64,000 nucleotides of DNA from Delphinus delphis. Lineage: Eukaryota; Chordata; Mammalia; Artiodactyla; Delphinidae. The notes beneath the pieces are model-generated. The model had not been told where the DNA came from and did no database searches. It was given only the letters and a program-made list of their open reading frames with translations. The position numbers and the translations under genes were made by a program. The number at the start of each line of letters is the position of its first letter. The first letter of the stretch is position 1. Below are positions 55,289-64,000 of this stretch, in pieces. The stretch covers positions 27,163,730-27,227,729 of the forward strand of contig NC_082697.1 of assembly GCF_949987515.2 (NCBI RefSeq), read 5' to 3'.

Positions 55289-56071
55289 TATATATATTTA
55301 TTTATTTAGGCTGCTCCAGGTCTTAGTTGCTGCATGCAGGATCTTTAGTTGTGGCATGTGGACTTCTTAGTTGCGGCATGCGGACTCAGTTATGGCAATG
55401 CAGACTCTTTAGTTGCGGCATGTGGACTCTTAGTTGTGGCATGTGGACTTCTTGTGGCATGTGGATTCCTAGTTGCAGCACGTGGACTCTTAGTTGTGGC
55501 ACACAGACTCTTTAGTTGCAGTATGCAGACTCTTAGTTGCAGCACACAGACTCTATAGTTATGACACGTGGACTCTTAGTTGTGGCACGTGGACTCTAGT
55601 TGCGGCAGTGGACTTCTTAGTTGCGGCATGCGGACTCTTAGTTGCAGCATGTGGACTCTTGGTTGTGGCACGTGGACTCTTAGCTGCGGCATGCAGACGC
55701 TTTAGTTGCGGCATGTGGACTCTTAGTTGTGGCATGCAGACTATTTGTGGCATGAGGACTTCTTAGTTGCAGCATGTGGACTCTTATTTGCAGCCTTGGA
55801 CTCTTTAGTTGCGGCATGCGGACTCAGTTGCAGCATGCAGACTCTTAGTTGTGGCATGAGGACTCTTCAAGTGTGGCATGCGGACTTCTTAGATGCAGAC
55901 TCAGTTGTGGCATGAGGACTCTTAGTTGCGGCATATGGACTCTTAGTTGTGGTATGCAGACTCTTAGTTGCATCATGCATGTGGGATCTAGTTCCCCAAC
56001 CAGGGATCAAACCTGGGCCCACTGCATTGGGAGCATGGAGTCTTACCCACTGGACCACCAGGGAAGTCCCT
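55289..56071 (-). mobile_element. CHR-type SINE whose body has expanded to a minisatellite
   Basis: The right end is an ordinary SINE head ('ggaccaccagggaagtccc', B box 'ggatcaaacctggg'), the left a T/A tail. The probable 7-bp duplication CCACACT flanks it. Between them the normally short internal motif is repeated for about 650 bp (next entry). Confidence 0.88.
55325..55980. repeat. 21-bp-period minisatellite inside the SINE
   Basis: The unit is close to TTAGTTGCGGCATGTGGACTC, about 30 copies with substitutions (GCGG/GTGG/GCAG; GTGGA/GCGGA/GCAGA) and length slips. The related SINE at 58811 has only two or three such units. Open frames here repeat a seven-residue pattern and are not genes. 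Confidence 0.93.
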
Positions 56072-56265
56072 CCCACACTGTCTTGACTACTGTAGCTTTA
56101 TTGTAAGTCTTGAAGTCAGGTAGTGTCAGTCCTCTGACGTTCTCCTTTAAGTATTGCATTGGATATTCTGGATTTACTCTAATATTTTTGATGTATGTCT
56201 TTGAATACGTGGGTATCCTTATAAAATATAATGGTGCTGATTTGTGTGAGTGGGTTATTAACTTA
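56072..56265 (-). repeat. L1 LINE, antisense, continuation
   Basis: 'actgtcttgactactgtagc' directly continues the ORF2 text that stops at 55288. From 56270 to 56720 nothing is assigned. Confidence 0.82.
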
Positions 56266-56724
56266 CACAAATGGTAGCTTCCATAGATTTGTTTCTGGGT
56301 TGTTTGTTACTTGTCACTGTGCTCTGTGTGCTGAGTCTAACTGGAGTTCGTTGCTTCTACCTGCTGCTTAGTATGCAGGGTGTACATGTCTCCACCATGC
56401 CTCCTGTGTTTACTCCCTGAACAATGGACACTGTAGTTTCCTCCAGCTCCCACCTCCCCAAAGCTATGATAACCTGCGGTGCCTGGCTCCTGTGTGTGTT
56501 TCTCTGGCATATACACCCAGAAGGAGGATTCTGGAAGTGGAGAGAATACACATAGCCTAAGTGCTGTCTGACTACATTTTAAGATGGCTGCTGCAGTCCT
56601 CACATCCAGCAGGGCATGTGGGACCACTTTCCCCCACATCATCCCTGGCACTTGGACTTATCTGACTTTCTGTTTTAATCTGAATTTCTCTGAAGACAGA
56701 GAAGTGGCTTGTTTTCCATCTCAC

Positions 56725-56850
56725 TGTGCTTGCGTTCCCAACTAGACTATGAATTCTCCAGGGCAGGGAAGTTATCCCAGAATCTTAGGCCAGATCCTGG
56801 ATATTGTGGACAATAGTGAATGCTTATTGTATGAATGGATGAGTTAAAAG
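56725..56850 (+). repeat. L2 LINE 3' end, sense
   Basis: 'agactatgaattctccaggg' to 'gaatgcttattgtatgaatg' is L2. Confidence 0.65.
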
Positions 56851-57144
56851 GCTGATACACAGCCTCCTAAACCTACTTTGTACCAAACCTTGACCTAGAT
56901 GGTAGTGGTACAAGTGTTAGTGTGTAAACAAGGGGACACACAAAAGAGGGCAAAAAGTCCTACACCTCAATCTACTTGGAAAAAAAGACTAATGATAGTT
57001 AGCATTTAATGCAGGCCTACTTTGTGCCAAGAGTTCATAGATATATTAATCACAATCTTAAGTTCAGTTGGGCAAAATAAAAGTGTATTTCTCTTTCACA
57101 TTCAAGGCATTTGCAGGTAGGGCTGATCTGGCATTCTATAGTAT

Positions 57145-57880
57145 ATATAGCCTCCGATGATCCTTGTTCCCTGGTGTTACTCCCTTGTGTAGATACCTCC
57201 CCCCATTGAATCAGATCTGGCTTGTATGGCGGAAATGACAGCATGTGACCTCTGAATCTAGGTGATAAAGGTATAGGCAGGCCTCAGAGATACTGCGGGT
57301 TCCATTCCAGACCACAGTAATAAAATCAATACTGCAAAAAATTGAACCACACAAATTTTTTTGTTTCCCAGTGCATATAAAAGTCATGTTTACACTATAT
57401 TGTAGTCTATTAAGTGTGGAATGGCATTAGGTCTAGAACATACCTTAGTTTAAAAATAATGCTTTTAGAAAAATGGCACCAATAGACTTGCTTGACGAAG
57501 GGTTGCCATAAATCTTCAATTTGTAAAAAATGCATTATCTGTGAAGTGCGATAAAGGGAAGTGCAATAAAACAAGGTCTGCCTGTATTTAGTTTCTGCCT
57601 TGTTCCCTTGAATCACGGAGATGGCCGCCACCATGCTATGAGACATTCAAGTTGTCCTGTGGAGAGACCCATGTAGAGAGGAACTGAGGCCCCCAGCCTA
57701 CAGCCAGCACCAACTTGGGACCTTCTGAGTGAGCTTCCTTTGATGTGGATTCTGGATTCCTGACCTGCAAGAACTGTGAAAAATAACAAAGAAAGAAATA
57801 TAAAGATAATAAATAATCATTGATGTTGTAAGCCCCTAAGTTTAGGGTATTTTGTTGTGTAACATTAACTCACTAAAGCA
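57145..57880 (+). repeat. MLT1 (MaLR) LTR split by a Tigger element
   Basis: 'gatctggcttgtatggcgga' and 'tgtgacctctgaatctaggt' precede the insertion. 'tttctgccttgttcccttga', 'gaggaactgaggcccccagc' and 'gtaagcccctaagtttaggg' follow it, all MLT1 text. Confidence 0.8.
57273..57586 (+). mobile_element. Tigger1-type (Tc1/mariner) element, internally deleted
   Basis: The left end 'aggcaggcctcagagatact' and right end 'gcaataaaacaaggtctgcc' are the Tigger termini, with the typical 'cccagtgcatataaaagtca' inside. Nearly all of the transposase gene is missing. TA flanks are present. Confidence 0.85.
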
Positions 57881-57894
57881 GATGGTGTCAGGGA

Positions 57895-58150
57895 CCCAGG
57901 CTCTGCCTATCTTTTTGCTCTCTCATATGTGACTTCCACTCCCTAGGTTGTCTCATGGACCAGTATGGCTGCTGGAGCCACTCTGTCTGCATTCCAACTG
58001 GCGAAAAAGGAGAAAAAGGCAGAGGAAGGAAGGGCACACTTCATCAGTTGAGGACACTTGTCTGGGAGTTATAGCCTCACTTCTGCTCACATCCCATTGG
58101 CCAGACCTTGTCATTTGACCATACTTTACTGAAAAGGAGGCTAAGAAATG
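57895..58150 (+). repeat. Old dispersed repeat, class uncertain
   Basis: 'catcccattggccagacctt' and 'gctaagaaatgtagtcctca' recall the copy at 29150-29480. Confidence 0.4.
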
Positions 58151-58254
58151 TAGTCCTCATTGCTGGGTTTCTTTTAGTATAGAAGAGTAGAAGAATAGAT
58201 ACCAGAAGCAGCTAGTGATGCCTGCCAGAGGTGTTATCTCTGGATGTAATACAG

Positions 58255-58505
58255 TGTCACATGGTTAAATTTGCAGATTCAGGAGCCTGTCTGTGTGCAG
58301 CTCTGCCACTTACCATCCCTGTGATCTTGAAAAATGTACTGAATTTCTCTGTGCCTCAGCTTCCTCGTCTGTGAAACATGGGTTATAAGAGAGCCTGCCT
58401 TTAGAGGGTTATTGTGAAGATTAAATGACTCAAAATACGTAGCGTTTGTACCAGTCCTGGCACTTGGCATGTGCTGTATAAGTGTTAACTGTTATCATCA
58501 TTTAA
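58255..58505 (+). repeat. MIR SINE, near full length
   Basis: 'tctgtgcctcagcttcctcg' and 'gggttattgtgaagattaaa' with a complete 3' end. An L2 terminus follows at 58595-58660. Confidence 0.85.
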
Positions 58506-58810
58506 TCCTTATAAGAGGTTTTCTCAATTTGGCCTGATAGCAATTTTTCCCACTTTCATCATCCCATTGAAATTCTTAGAGAGCAAGATACCCAGGGCAG
58601 TACCCGGCACCTTATATGCATCCAGAAATATCTGTTGAATAAACATTTAAACTGTCCTTCCATAGAGATGCCAGGTTTTGTTTTGTTCTGTTGTTCTGTT
58701 CAGGTTAATAAAACGTGCTATTGACCCCATCCATGTGGTTCCTCTGGTGTGGAGCTGGTGTCTTTGATTCTGTCAAAAGAGCTCAGTCTATCTAAGGTCC
58801 CTCCAGGCCT

Positions 58811-59061
58811 CTTTTTTTCTTTTTCTTTTTTTTGCCTCGTTGAGCAGCATGCGCGGGATCTTAGTTCCCCGACCAGGGATGTATTTATTTATTTATTTGG
58901 TTGTGCCAGGTCTTAGTTGCGGCAGCGGGCTCCTTAGTTGTGGCATGCGAACTCTCAGTTGTGGCATGCATGTGGGATCTAGTTCCCTGATCAGGGATTG
59001 AACCTGGGCCCCCTGAACTGGGAGCACGGAATCTTAACCACTGGACTGCCAGTGAAGTCCC
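58811..59061 (-). mobile_element. CHR-type SINE, probably two nested copies
   Basis: A first fragment ends 'ttccccgaccagggatg' at 58881 and a second copy with its own TTTA tail runs to the head at 59061. The flank CCAGGCC occurs on both outer sides. The second copy shows the unexpanded form of the motif that became a minisatellite at 55325. Confidence 0.8.
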
Positions 59062-59064
59062 CAG

Positions 59065-59590
59065 GCCATTATTTTTAGGAGTGAATTCTTGGGAACTCTT
59101 GTTCTGGAAGATGCCCAGAGTTCCATGATAAGAAAAAGTCTGGGAAACTGCATTTTGCATCTGCCGTCTAGAGAGGTTCAGACATTAGCATATTAAATGA
59201 GAAACCCTGCACAAGTAACCTCCTTAGGTCTCATTTCAGTGTTCATTTTCTAGACTTATTTGACCACAGACTCTCCCCCACAACCCCCCCCCCCTGCCCT
59301 GCACAGACACCCAGTAGAGAACACAGTTTAGTGGACATTTCTCCAACTGTTGTCAGTGACAACCACCTCGGTGTGAGGGGGTATCCCATTCTTTCCTGAG
59401 AGCTCATTGGATGGGGGTGACAGGGGAGTGAGCAGGTGGGTGCTGTATCAGGCAGAGCCGCGTTAAGAGAGGGAGTCCAGGCATTTTCCCGGAGCCCTGC
59501 TCTCTAGAGGACACCAAAACATCATTAGAAATGTAACATGTTGTGGGGAAAATGTGTTTCTTGGCACTTCTATCAGGGAAAGAGCAATGA
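59065..59590. other. No gene or clear repeat seen
   Basis: Single-copy sequence with a C run at 59283-59292. Confidence 0.4.
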
Positions 59591-59591
59591 A

Positions 59592-59795
59592 AATGGAAAG
59601 AATAATATTGAGGGATTACTATATGCCAGGCGCTCTTCTAAACACTTGTAGGCATTTTCTCATCTAATCCTCAGAGCAGCCCCATGAACTAAGTACTATT
59701 AATATTCCCATTTAACAGATGAGTAGAGTCAGGAACAGAGAGATTAAGTAACTTGCCTAAGGTCACACAGCTAGGGAGTGACAGGAATTCTTTGA
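59592..59795 (-). repeat. MIR SINE, antisense
   Basis: 'taagtaacttgcctaaggtc' and 'acacagctagggagtgacag' are reversed MIR. From 59800 to 60590 no gene is seen. Confidence 0.85.
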
Positions 59796-60589
59796 TAAAT
59801 GGCTTATGATGGGGATGAGGAGGGAAGAGCTGCACTCTAGGGTAGTTTAAACTCAGATGCTCACAAAACTCCACCCCGGGGGGAATCAGCCTGTTAACGG
59901 CAGTGTTCTGATTTTGTGGAGTAGGGGATACAAATTTGGGGCCAAGGTGGAATTGCTCAGTAACAGAGAAGAGGCGGCTGCGGCCATGGGTGTTCTCCTT
60001 CAGCTCCATCCCTCTAAAGGAATATCAGTCTGATGTTTAGAGACCATCAAGTTGAAGAAAGTACTAAATAATTTAGCCTGCCCAGGTACCCACCTGGTTC
60101 AAGTTGGCCCTAATATCAGTGCCAGGTGACACAGAGTCAACAAGATGATGGAGAAATTCAAGACTTGCTGAATGAAGCCTCTGTTTAGTGAATCCTTTGA
60201 AAATTCAAAGAGTCCTATTAAAAATCCTCAAGGCTGAGTGTCAGGGGCAGGGACCCTATTCTCAACTCAGCTGCTGACTGTGCCTGTGGGCACTTCTCCT
60301 CCCCTCTGCAGGCTACGTGGTCCAGGGGGTGCAAGTTGGGGAGTGGGCCCCTGAGAACTCTGATGTAGACAGATCATGCTAACCCCAGCCCAGCCCAGCC
60401 ATTAGGATTTCAGAGAATGAAATCAGAGACCCAGTGCTGTCCAGAGAGGCTTCCTGAGGGTGGTGGCCTGGATCAAGTTTAGGGCACCACAGCTACCTTA
60501 AATAAGGGAGCCCCGTGATGAAGTTGTGTTTCAGTCTAACCTCAGTTGTCAATAGCGATGCTGGCACAACAGGTGCATTTGTGGGTTGT

Positions 60590-61085
60590 CCTCCTGGACT
60601 GGCATGCAGACTCCTAACTGCTTACACAATATCTACCCCACTCCCTATCAATAGAACCTCGATTTGTCTGGGACAGCAATGGGCCTCCCTACTTATAATC
60701 TTCTTCTCAGGCTTCACTGCAGCTAGGGGTGGCCATGTGGCTCATTCTGGCCAATGAGATGAAGAGAGAAGCTCCTAGGGAAGGCCTACTTCCTCAAATG
60801 AAATGACAGAGTCTTCTGAGAAGGTTTTGTCCTCTACCCTTCACCTTCTTCCTGCCTGGAACAGAGATGCAATTCCTGGAGGTATAGCAGCCAACTTGGT
60901 ACCATGAGGACAAAGGTCACATGCTAAGGATGGCAGAGTGGAAAGCCAGAGTAGCTGGGTCATTGATAATTTCCTTGAGCAGCCAGCCGCACTAGTCCCT
61001 AATCTCTTGGGGAAAAAAAAACAAAAACAAACTCCTATTTGGTGAAGCCACTATATTGGGTTTCTGTTACATGCAGCTAAATGCA
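60590..61085 (+). repeat. MaLR LTR
   Basis: 'tgtggctcattctggccaat', 'gcagagtggaaagccagagt' and 'gtttctgttacatgcagcta' are typical of MLT1 LTRs. Confidence 0.75.
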
Positions 61086-61139
61086 AGCTGTTAAAAATAC
61101 ATCCAGGTCTCATAACGAATAATGTTCATACCATTACCA

Positions 61140-61345
61140 TCTATGCTGCACTGAGTGCCAGGCACTGAATAACAGCTTCTCATCCATTGTCTCATTTCAT
61201 CCTCACCATCCTAGAAGTGGGGGCCTATAATTACTATCATGTTACAGAAAGGGAAATGTGGGCTCTGAGGAGTTAAGAAACTTGCCCACGATTGCCCAGC
61301 TAGGACAGGGGGAAAGTCAAGATTTGGACCTGGGTCTCTAATTTT
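61140..61345 (-). repeat. MIR SINE, antisense
   Basis: 'taagaaacttgcccacgatt' and 'gcccagctaggacaggg' are reversed MIR. Confidence 0.8.
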
Positions 61346-61367
61346 CATAAATCTCTGTTAATAGCTG

Positions 61368-61890
61368 TGGCGGTTTGAAAACATACCCCCCACCCCAACT
61401 CTTCCCATCAACAGCTAGTGTCTATGTCCACTCCCCTTGAGTCTAGACAGGCTGGAGTCTCCTTTGACCAGTTGAATTTGACAGAAGTGACCCTCTGTGA
61501 CTTCTGAAGTAGGATCTTAAAGGTGACGCATTCTTCTGCCTTGTTCACTGGAGCCCTCTTTACTCAGAGTTACCATGTAACAAGTTCGAATGCCCTGAGA
61601 CTGCCATGCCGTGAGGAAGCCCAGGCCACATGAAGGTGCTTCTGATCGGCTGCACTATTCTTCCCATCCTCCCAGCCCAGGGGACAGATGTGTGAGTGAA
61701 AATGCCTTCGTATGATTCCATCCCCGGCTGTTGAATCACCCCCACCTTTGAGTCTTCCCAGTTGAAGCCTCAGACATCACAGAGCAGCGACGCATTCCCT
61801 GCTGTGCCCATTATTATGAATCCTGAACTATAGAATCTGTGAGCGTAAGAAAATGGGTGTTTTAAGACTAACTTGTAGGGTAATTTGTCC
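61368..61890 (+). repeat. MLT1 (MaLR) LTR
   Basis: 'tgtgacttctgaagtaggat' and 'cttctgccttgttcactgga' occur in the same order as in the LTR at 57145. 'ccagttgaagcctcagacat' continues it. Confidence 0.78.
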
Positions 61891-61959
61891 CATAGCAATG
61901 CTAATTGTCACTGCAGCTCACTGCAATGCCTCTTAAATATTATCTTCACACCTGAAAGT

Positions 61960-62629
61960 ACCAAAATCCTGAAAATTTAATTGATTTTTTATTATTTGCT
62001 GTAATTATATTCTGTAAAGTTACCACCAACACTGAATTAGTGAATACGGAGCACAACACTCGTGGGGAAAAATAGAGGGTTAGTTTCCTGCAAGAGTCTA
62101 GTCCCATTTCCATCAACTGATCAATACATAACCTTGTTTTTATGTGTGTTTCTGTTTAAGGACACCTTATTTAATACATACTGTTGATTCTTTCACGTTA
62201 AAATTATGGACCACAGCATTATAACTCACACCTGAACAAAGCTCATCTAACACGCATGTTTTCTCTGTAAGACACCTCATAGCTTTCTTGAGCTTAGTAA
62301 CACCAGACAGCCCTTCAGCAGCATGCTTGAGACCATTTTAAACAGAGAAATCACCAACGAAAAGCACAAAAATGTGCAAAGCGTGGCGCTAAATAGATCA
62401 CAAACAGGACACTTGTTTACAGCATGGGAGTGGAAACAAGAAGGCATTGTCAGGGATCCACTTCAGCTGGGAATGTGGGTGTCGGTGACTCGAATTTTTC
62501 TTCGCTCTGCACATGTCCGTGAATGACCATGAAACCACTGAAGAGTATTCATTTTGCTCCCTAAATAAATTTTAGGGAGCAGGCAAATTCACAAATACGG
62601 AATCTCCAAATAATAAGGATTGACTGTAT
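61960..62629 (+). mobile_element. Tigger2-like (Tc1/mariner) element, 3' part
   Basis: 'gtgtttctgtttaaggacac', 'gcatgcttgagaccatttta' and the end 'ataaggattgactgta' belong to Tigger-type elements. The left border is unclear. The 67-codon ORF inside is not the transposase. Confidence 0.7.
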
Positions 62630-62639
62630 TATTTAACAA

Positions 62640-62905
62640 GTTTGGGGCTTGCAGTCCTGATTAATAATTGTAGAAAGTGAGGCAGTGAGCAGGTCGAGGC
62701 AAGTCCCAAGAGCCTTGCTTTTCTCATTGGTCAAATGTGGGTGATGATGCCTAACCTGTCGGGTTTGTGGAGGTAAGGGGTAGTAATAATAACAACCATT
62801 ATTTACTGAGGGCCCATTTTACAGATGAGGAAACCCAGACCCAGCAAGGTGAAGGGACTTTGCCCAAGATCTTGCAAACTAGAACAGGCCAATCTGGATC
62901 TCAAA
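62640..62905. repeat. MIR fragments, sense then antisense
   Basis: 'ttctcattggtcaaatgtgg' (sense) and 'ttacagatgaggaaacccag' (antisense). Confidence 0.65.
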
Positions 62906-62909
62906 CCCA

Positions 62910-63725
62910 TTTCTGTCTGCGTCCCAAGCCCATGTTCTCTCCCACCTTGCTCCAGAGTTCTCAAGAGCCGGTGTTTACAAGACGCCTGGCATGTAGCCGA
63001 TGCTTTGCTGATGAGCCTAAACTGGGGTCTGGGGCCTTTGAGGCAGTTTTGCAAAGGGAGGGGGAAAGCTGAGCCCTGGGGCGGGGTGGGGGCCAGAGTA
63101 GGAGCTGTTGAAGGAGGAAGGGAGCCAGTGTGGTAGGCAGGCAGGGCAGGCAGCTAGGAGGATCTTGAATCAGACCCCGCGGTCCCCTCCCACAGAGGGT
63201 TAAAGCAGCCCAGCCGCCTTCCGGCGGAGCGGAAATCAGATTTTGAGAGCTGAGTAGGGCTCCAGAGGGATGTTTTTCTTCTCCATTTGTCCGCTGTGGC
63301 TGGCCCATAAAATCCACCGGAACTCCATGCTGGACGGAGGAATTCCTGCTGAACAGGGACATGGAGAATGCAGGCAGCGGGGAGCCCTTATCAGGGCAGT
63401 GATCACCCCCATCTTCAAGGCTCCACCTCTGGATCAGGTGATCTCCTCTGGAGGCCTCGCGGGATTCCTTGGATGAGGGCACATACAAGGAAGAAGTGAC
63501 ACCTCCTCCCCCAAGTGAACTTGGGGGCTGAGGAGTAACAGCAGACAGGGAGGGATCAGGCTGTGGAAGGTCAACGGGGTGTGATCCAGATCCTCCCCTT
63601 CGATGCTGGGTGGCACTGGGCTAGTCTCTGCCTGTTTCCTCTTCTGAGCACCCAGGGAGCCTGAGCAGTTGACCTCCACCTGTGGCTTCCCAGTCAGAGC
63701 TGACAGTTTGAGGTTCTTTCTATCT
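62910..63725. promoter_or_regulatory. Single-copy island, candidate conserved element at 63180-63450
   Basis: No repeat is recognised. The core contains a CCGCC-TTCC-GGCGG inverted repeat (63214-63227), CCGGAA (63318) and CCATAAA (63305-63311, TTTATGG reversed). Role unknown. Confidence 0.3.
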
Positions 63726-63729
63726 AGCA

Positions 63730-63875
63730 GGCGCCTTGCATGCATTTTCTCCCTTGAAGGCAGTGCAATTATTATCACTCCTACTTTATAATAAACGGAG
63801 GCTCAGAGAGGCAAGGTGGCCTGCCCAGTGTCACCCACTAGGAGTGGCAGTGCAAGACACAAACCCAGATCCCGT
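63730..63875 (-). repeat. MIR SINE, antisense
   Basis: 'aataaacggaggctcagaga' and 'ggcctgcccagtgtcaccca' are reversed MIR. A sense L2 start at about 63930 runs off the window. Confidence 0.7.
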
Positions 63876-64000
63876 CGCTCAAGCATTCACTCTCCTGCCT
63901 CTCAATGTGAGCATCCCTAATTCTCCCTGTCCTGGGTTGCCCTCTCCTATTTCTCTTGGTTGACCCCCTCACTCTTTAAGACTCAGCTTATGCATTGCCT

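Noticed and set aside
55325..55980. CRISPR-like array or repeat protein gene
   Set aside because: Units abut with no spacers, vary in sequence and lie inside a SINE in a mammalian genome. The seven-residue protein pattern is a product of the 21-bp period.
6600..59061. tRNA genes from A/B-box matches in SINE heads
   Set aside because: The heads are tRNA-derived SINE promoters; they lack a cloverleaf with a proper anticodon arm and acceptor stem.

Overview
This is a 64 kb piece of mammalian nuclear DNA, almost certainly from a cetacean. At least ten full or near-full copies of a long tRNA-derived SINE of the CHR type are present, plus three copies of a shorter type. CHR SINEs are known from whales, dolphins and hippopotamus. 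They occur together with the cetartiodactyl L1 3' tail, and I see no Alu, B1, PRE-1 or BovB. A hippopotamus cannot be excluded from sequence alone.

The only gene I can support is TCF15 (paraxis), a bHLH transcription factor of paraxial mesoderm, on the minus strand at about 44.4-50.2 kb. Exon 1 (CDS 50060-49542) carries the bHLH domain. A clean GTGAGT donor opens a 4,675 bp intron, and exon 2 (44866-44792) supplies the last 24 residues and the stop. The joined protein is 197 residues. The gene has a TATA-type promoter inside a CpG island, two inverted CCAAT boxes, a GC box and an AATAAA about 350 bp past the stop.

The 44 kb downstream of the gene (positions 1-44.4 kb) and the 14 kb upstream (50.2-64 kb) are intergenic. 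They are mostly old repeats: L2, MIR, L1M tails, MaLR LTRs, and hAT-Charlie and Tigger DNA transposons, with younger CHR SINEs on top. Clear nested insertions include an LTR and an L1-like tail in a long L2 (1-3.3 kb), a MER1-type hAT element with a perfect 8-bp duplication in an L2 (9.4-10.0 kb), a Tigger element in an MLT1 LTR (57.1-57.9 kb), and a SINE in an L1 (53.7-56.3 kb).

Single-copy islands remain between repeats. Some carry motif groupings that could be regulatory for a somite gene: three TTTATGG sites (33.4 kb), a perfect MEF2 site (17.06 kb), a SOX-like pair (22.1 kb) and a CTTTGAC inverted pair (23.98 kb). These are inferences only. The most unusual structures are a 21-bp minisatellite grown from inside a SINE (55.3-56.0 kb), a 215-bp pure pyrimidine minisatellite (25.9 kb), and a non-repeat segment present twice 1.45 kb apart (37.7 and 39.1 kb). 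I found no undescribed multi-gene system.
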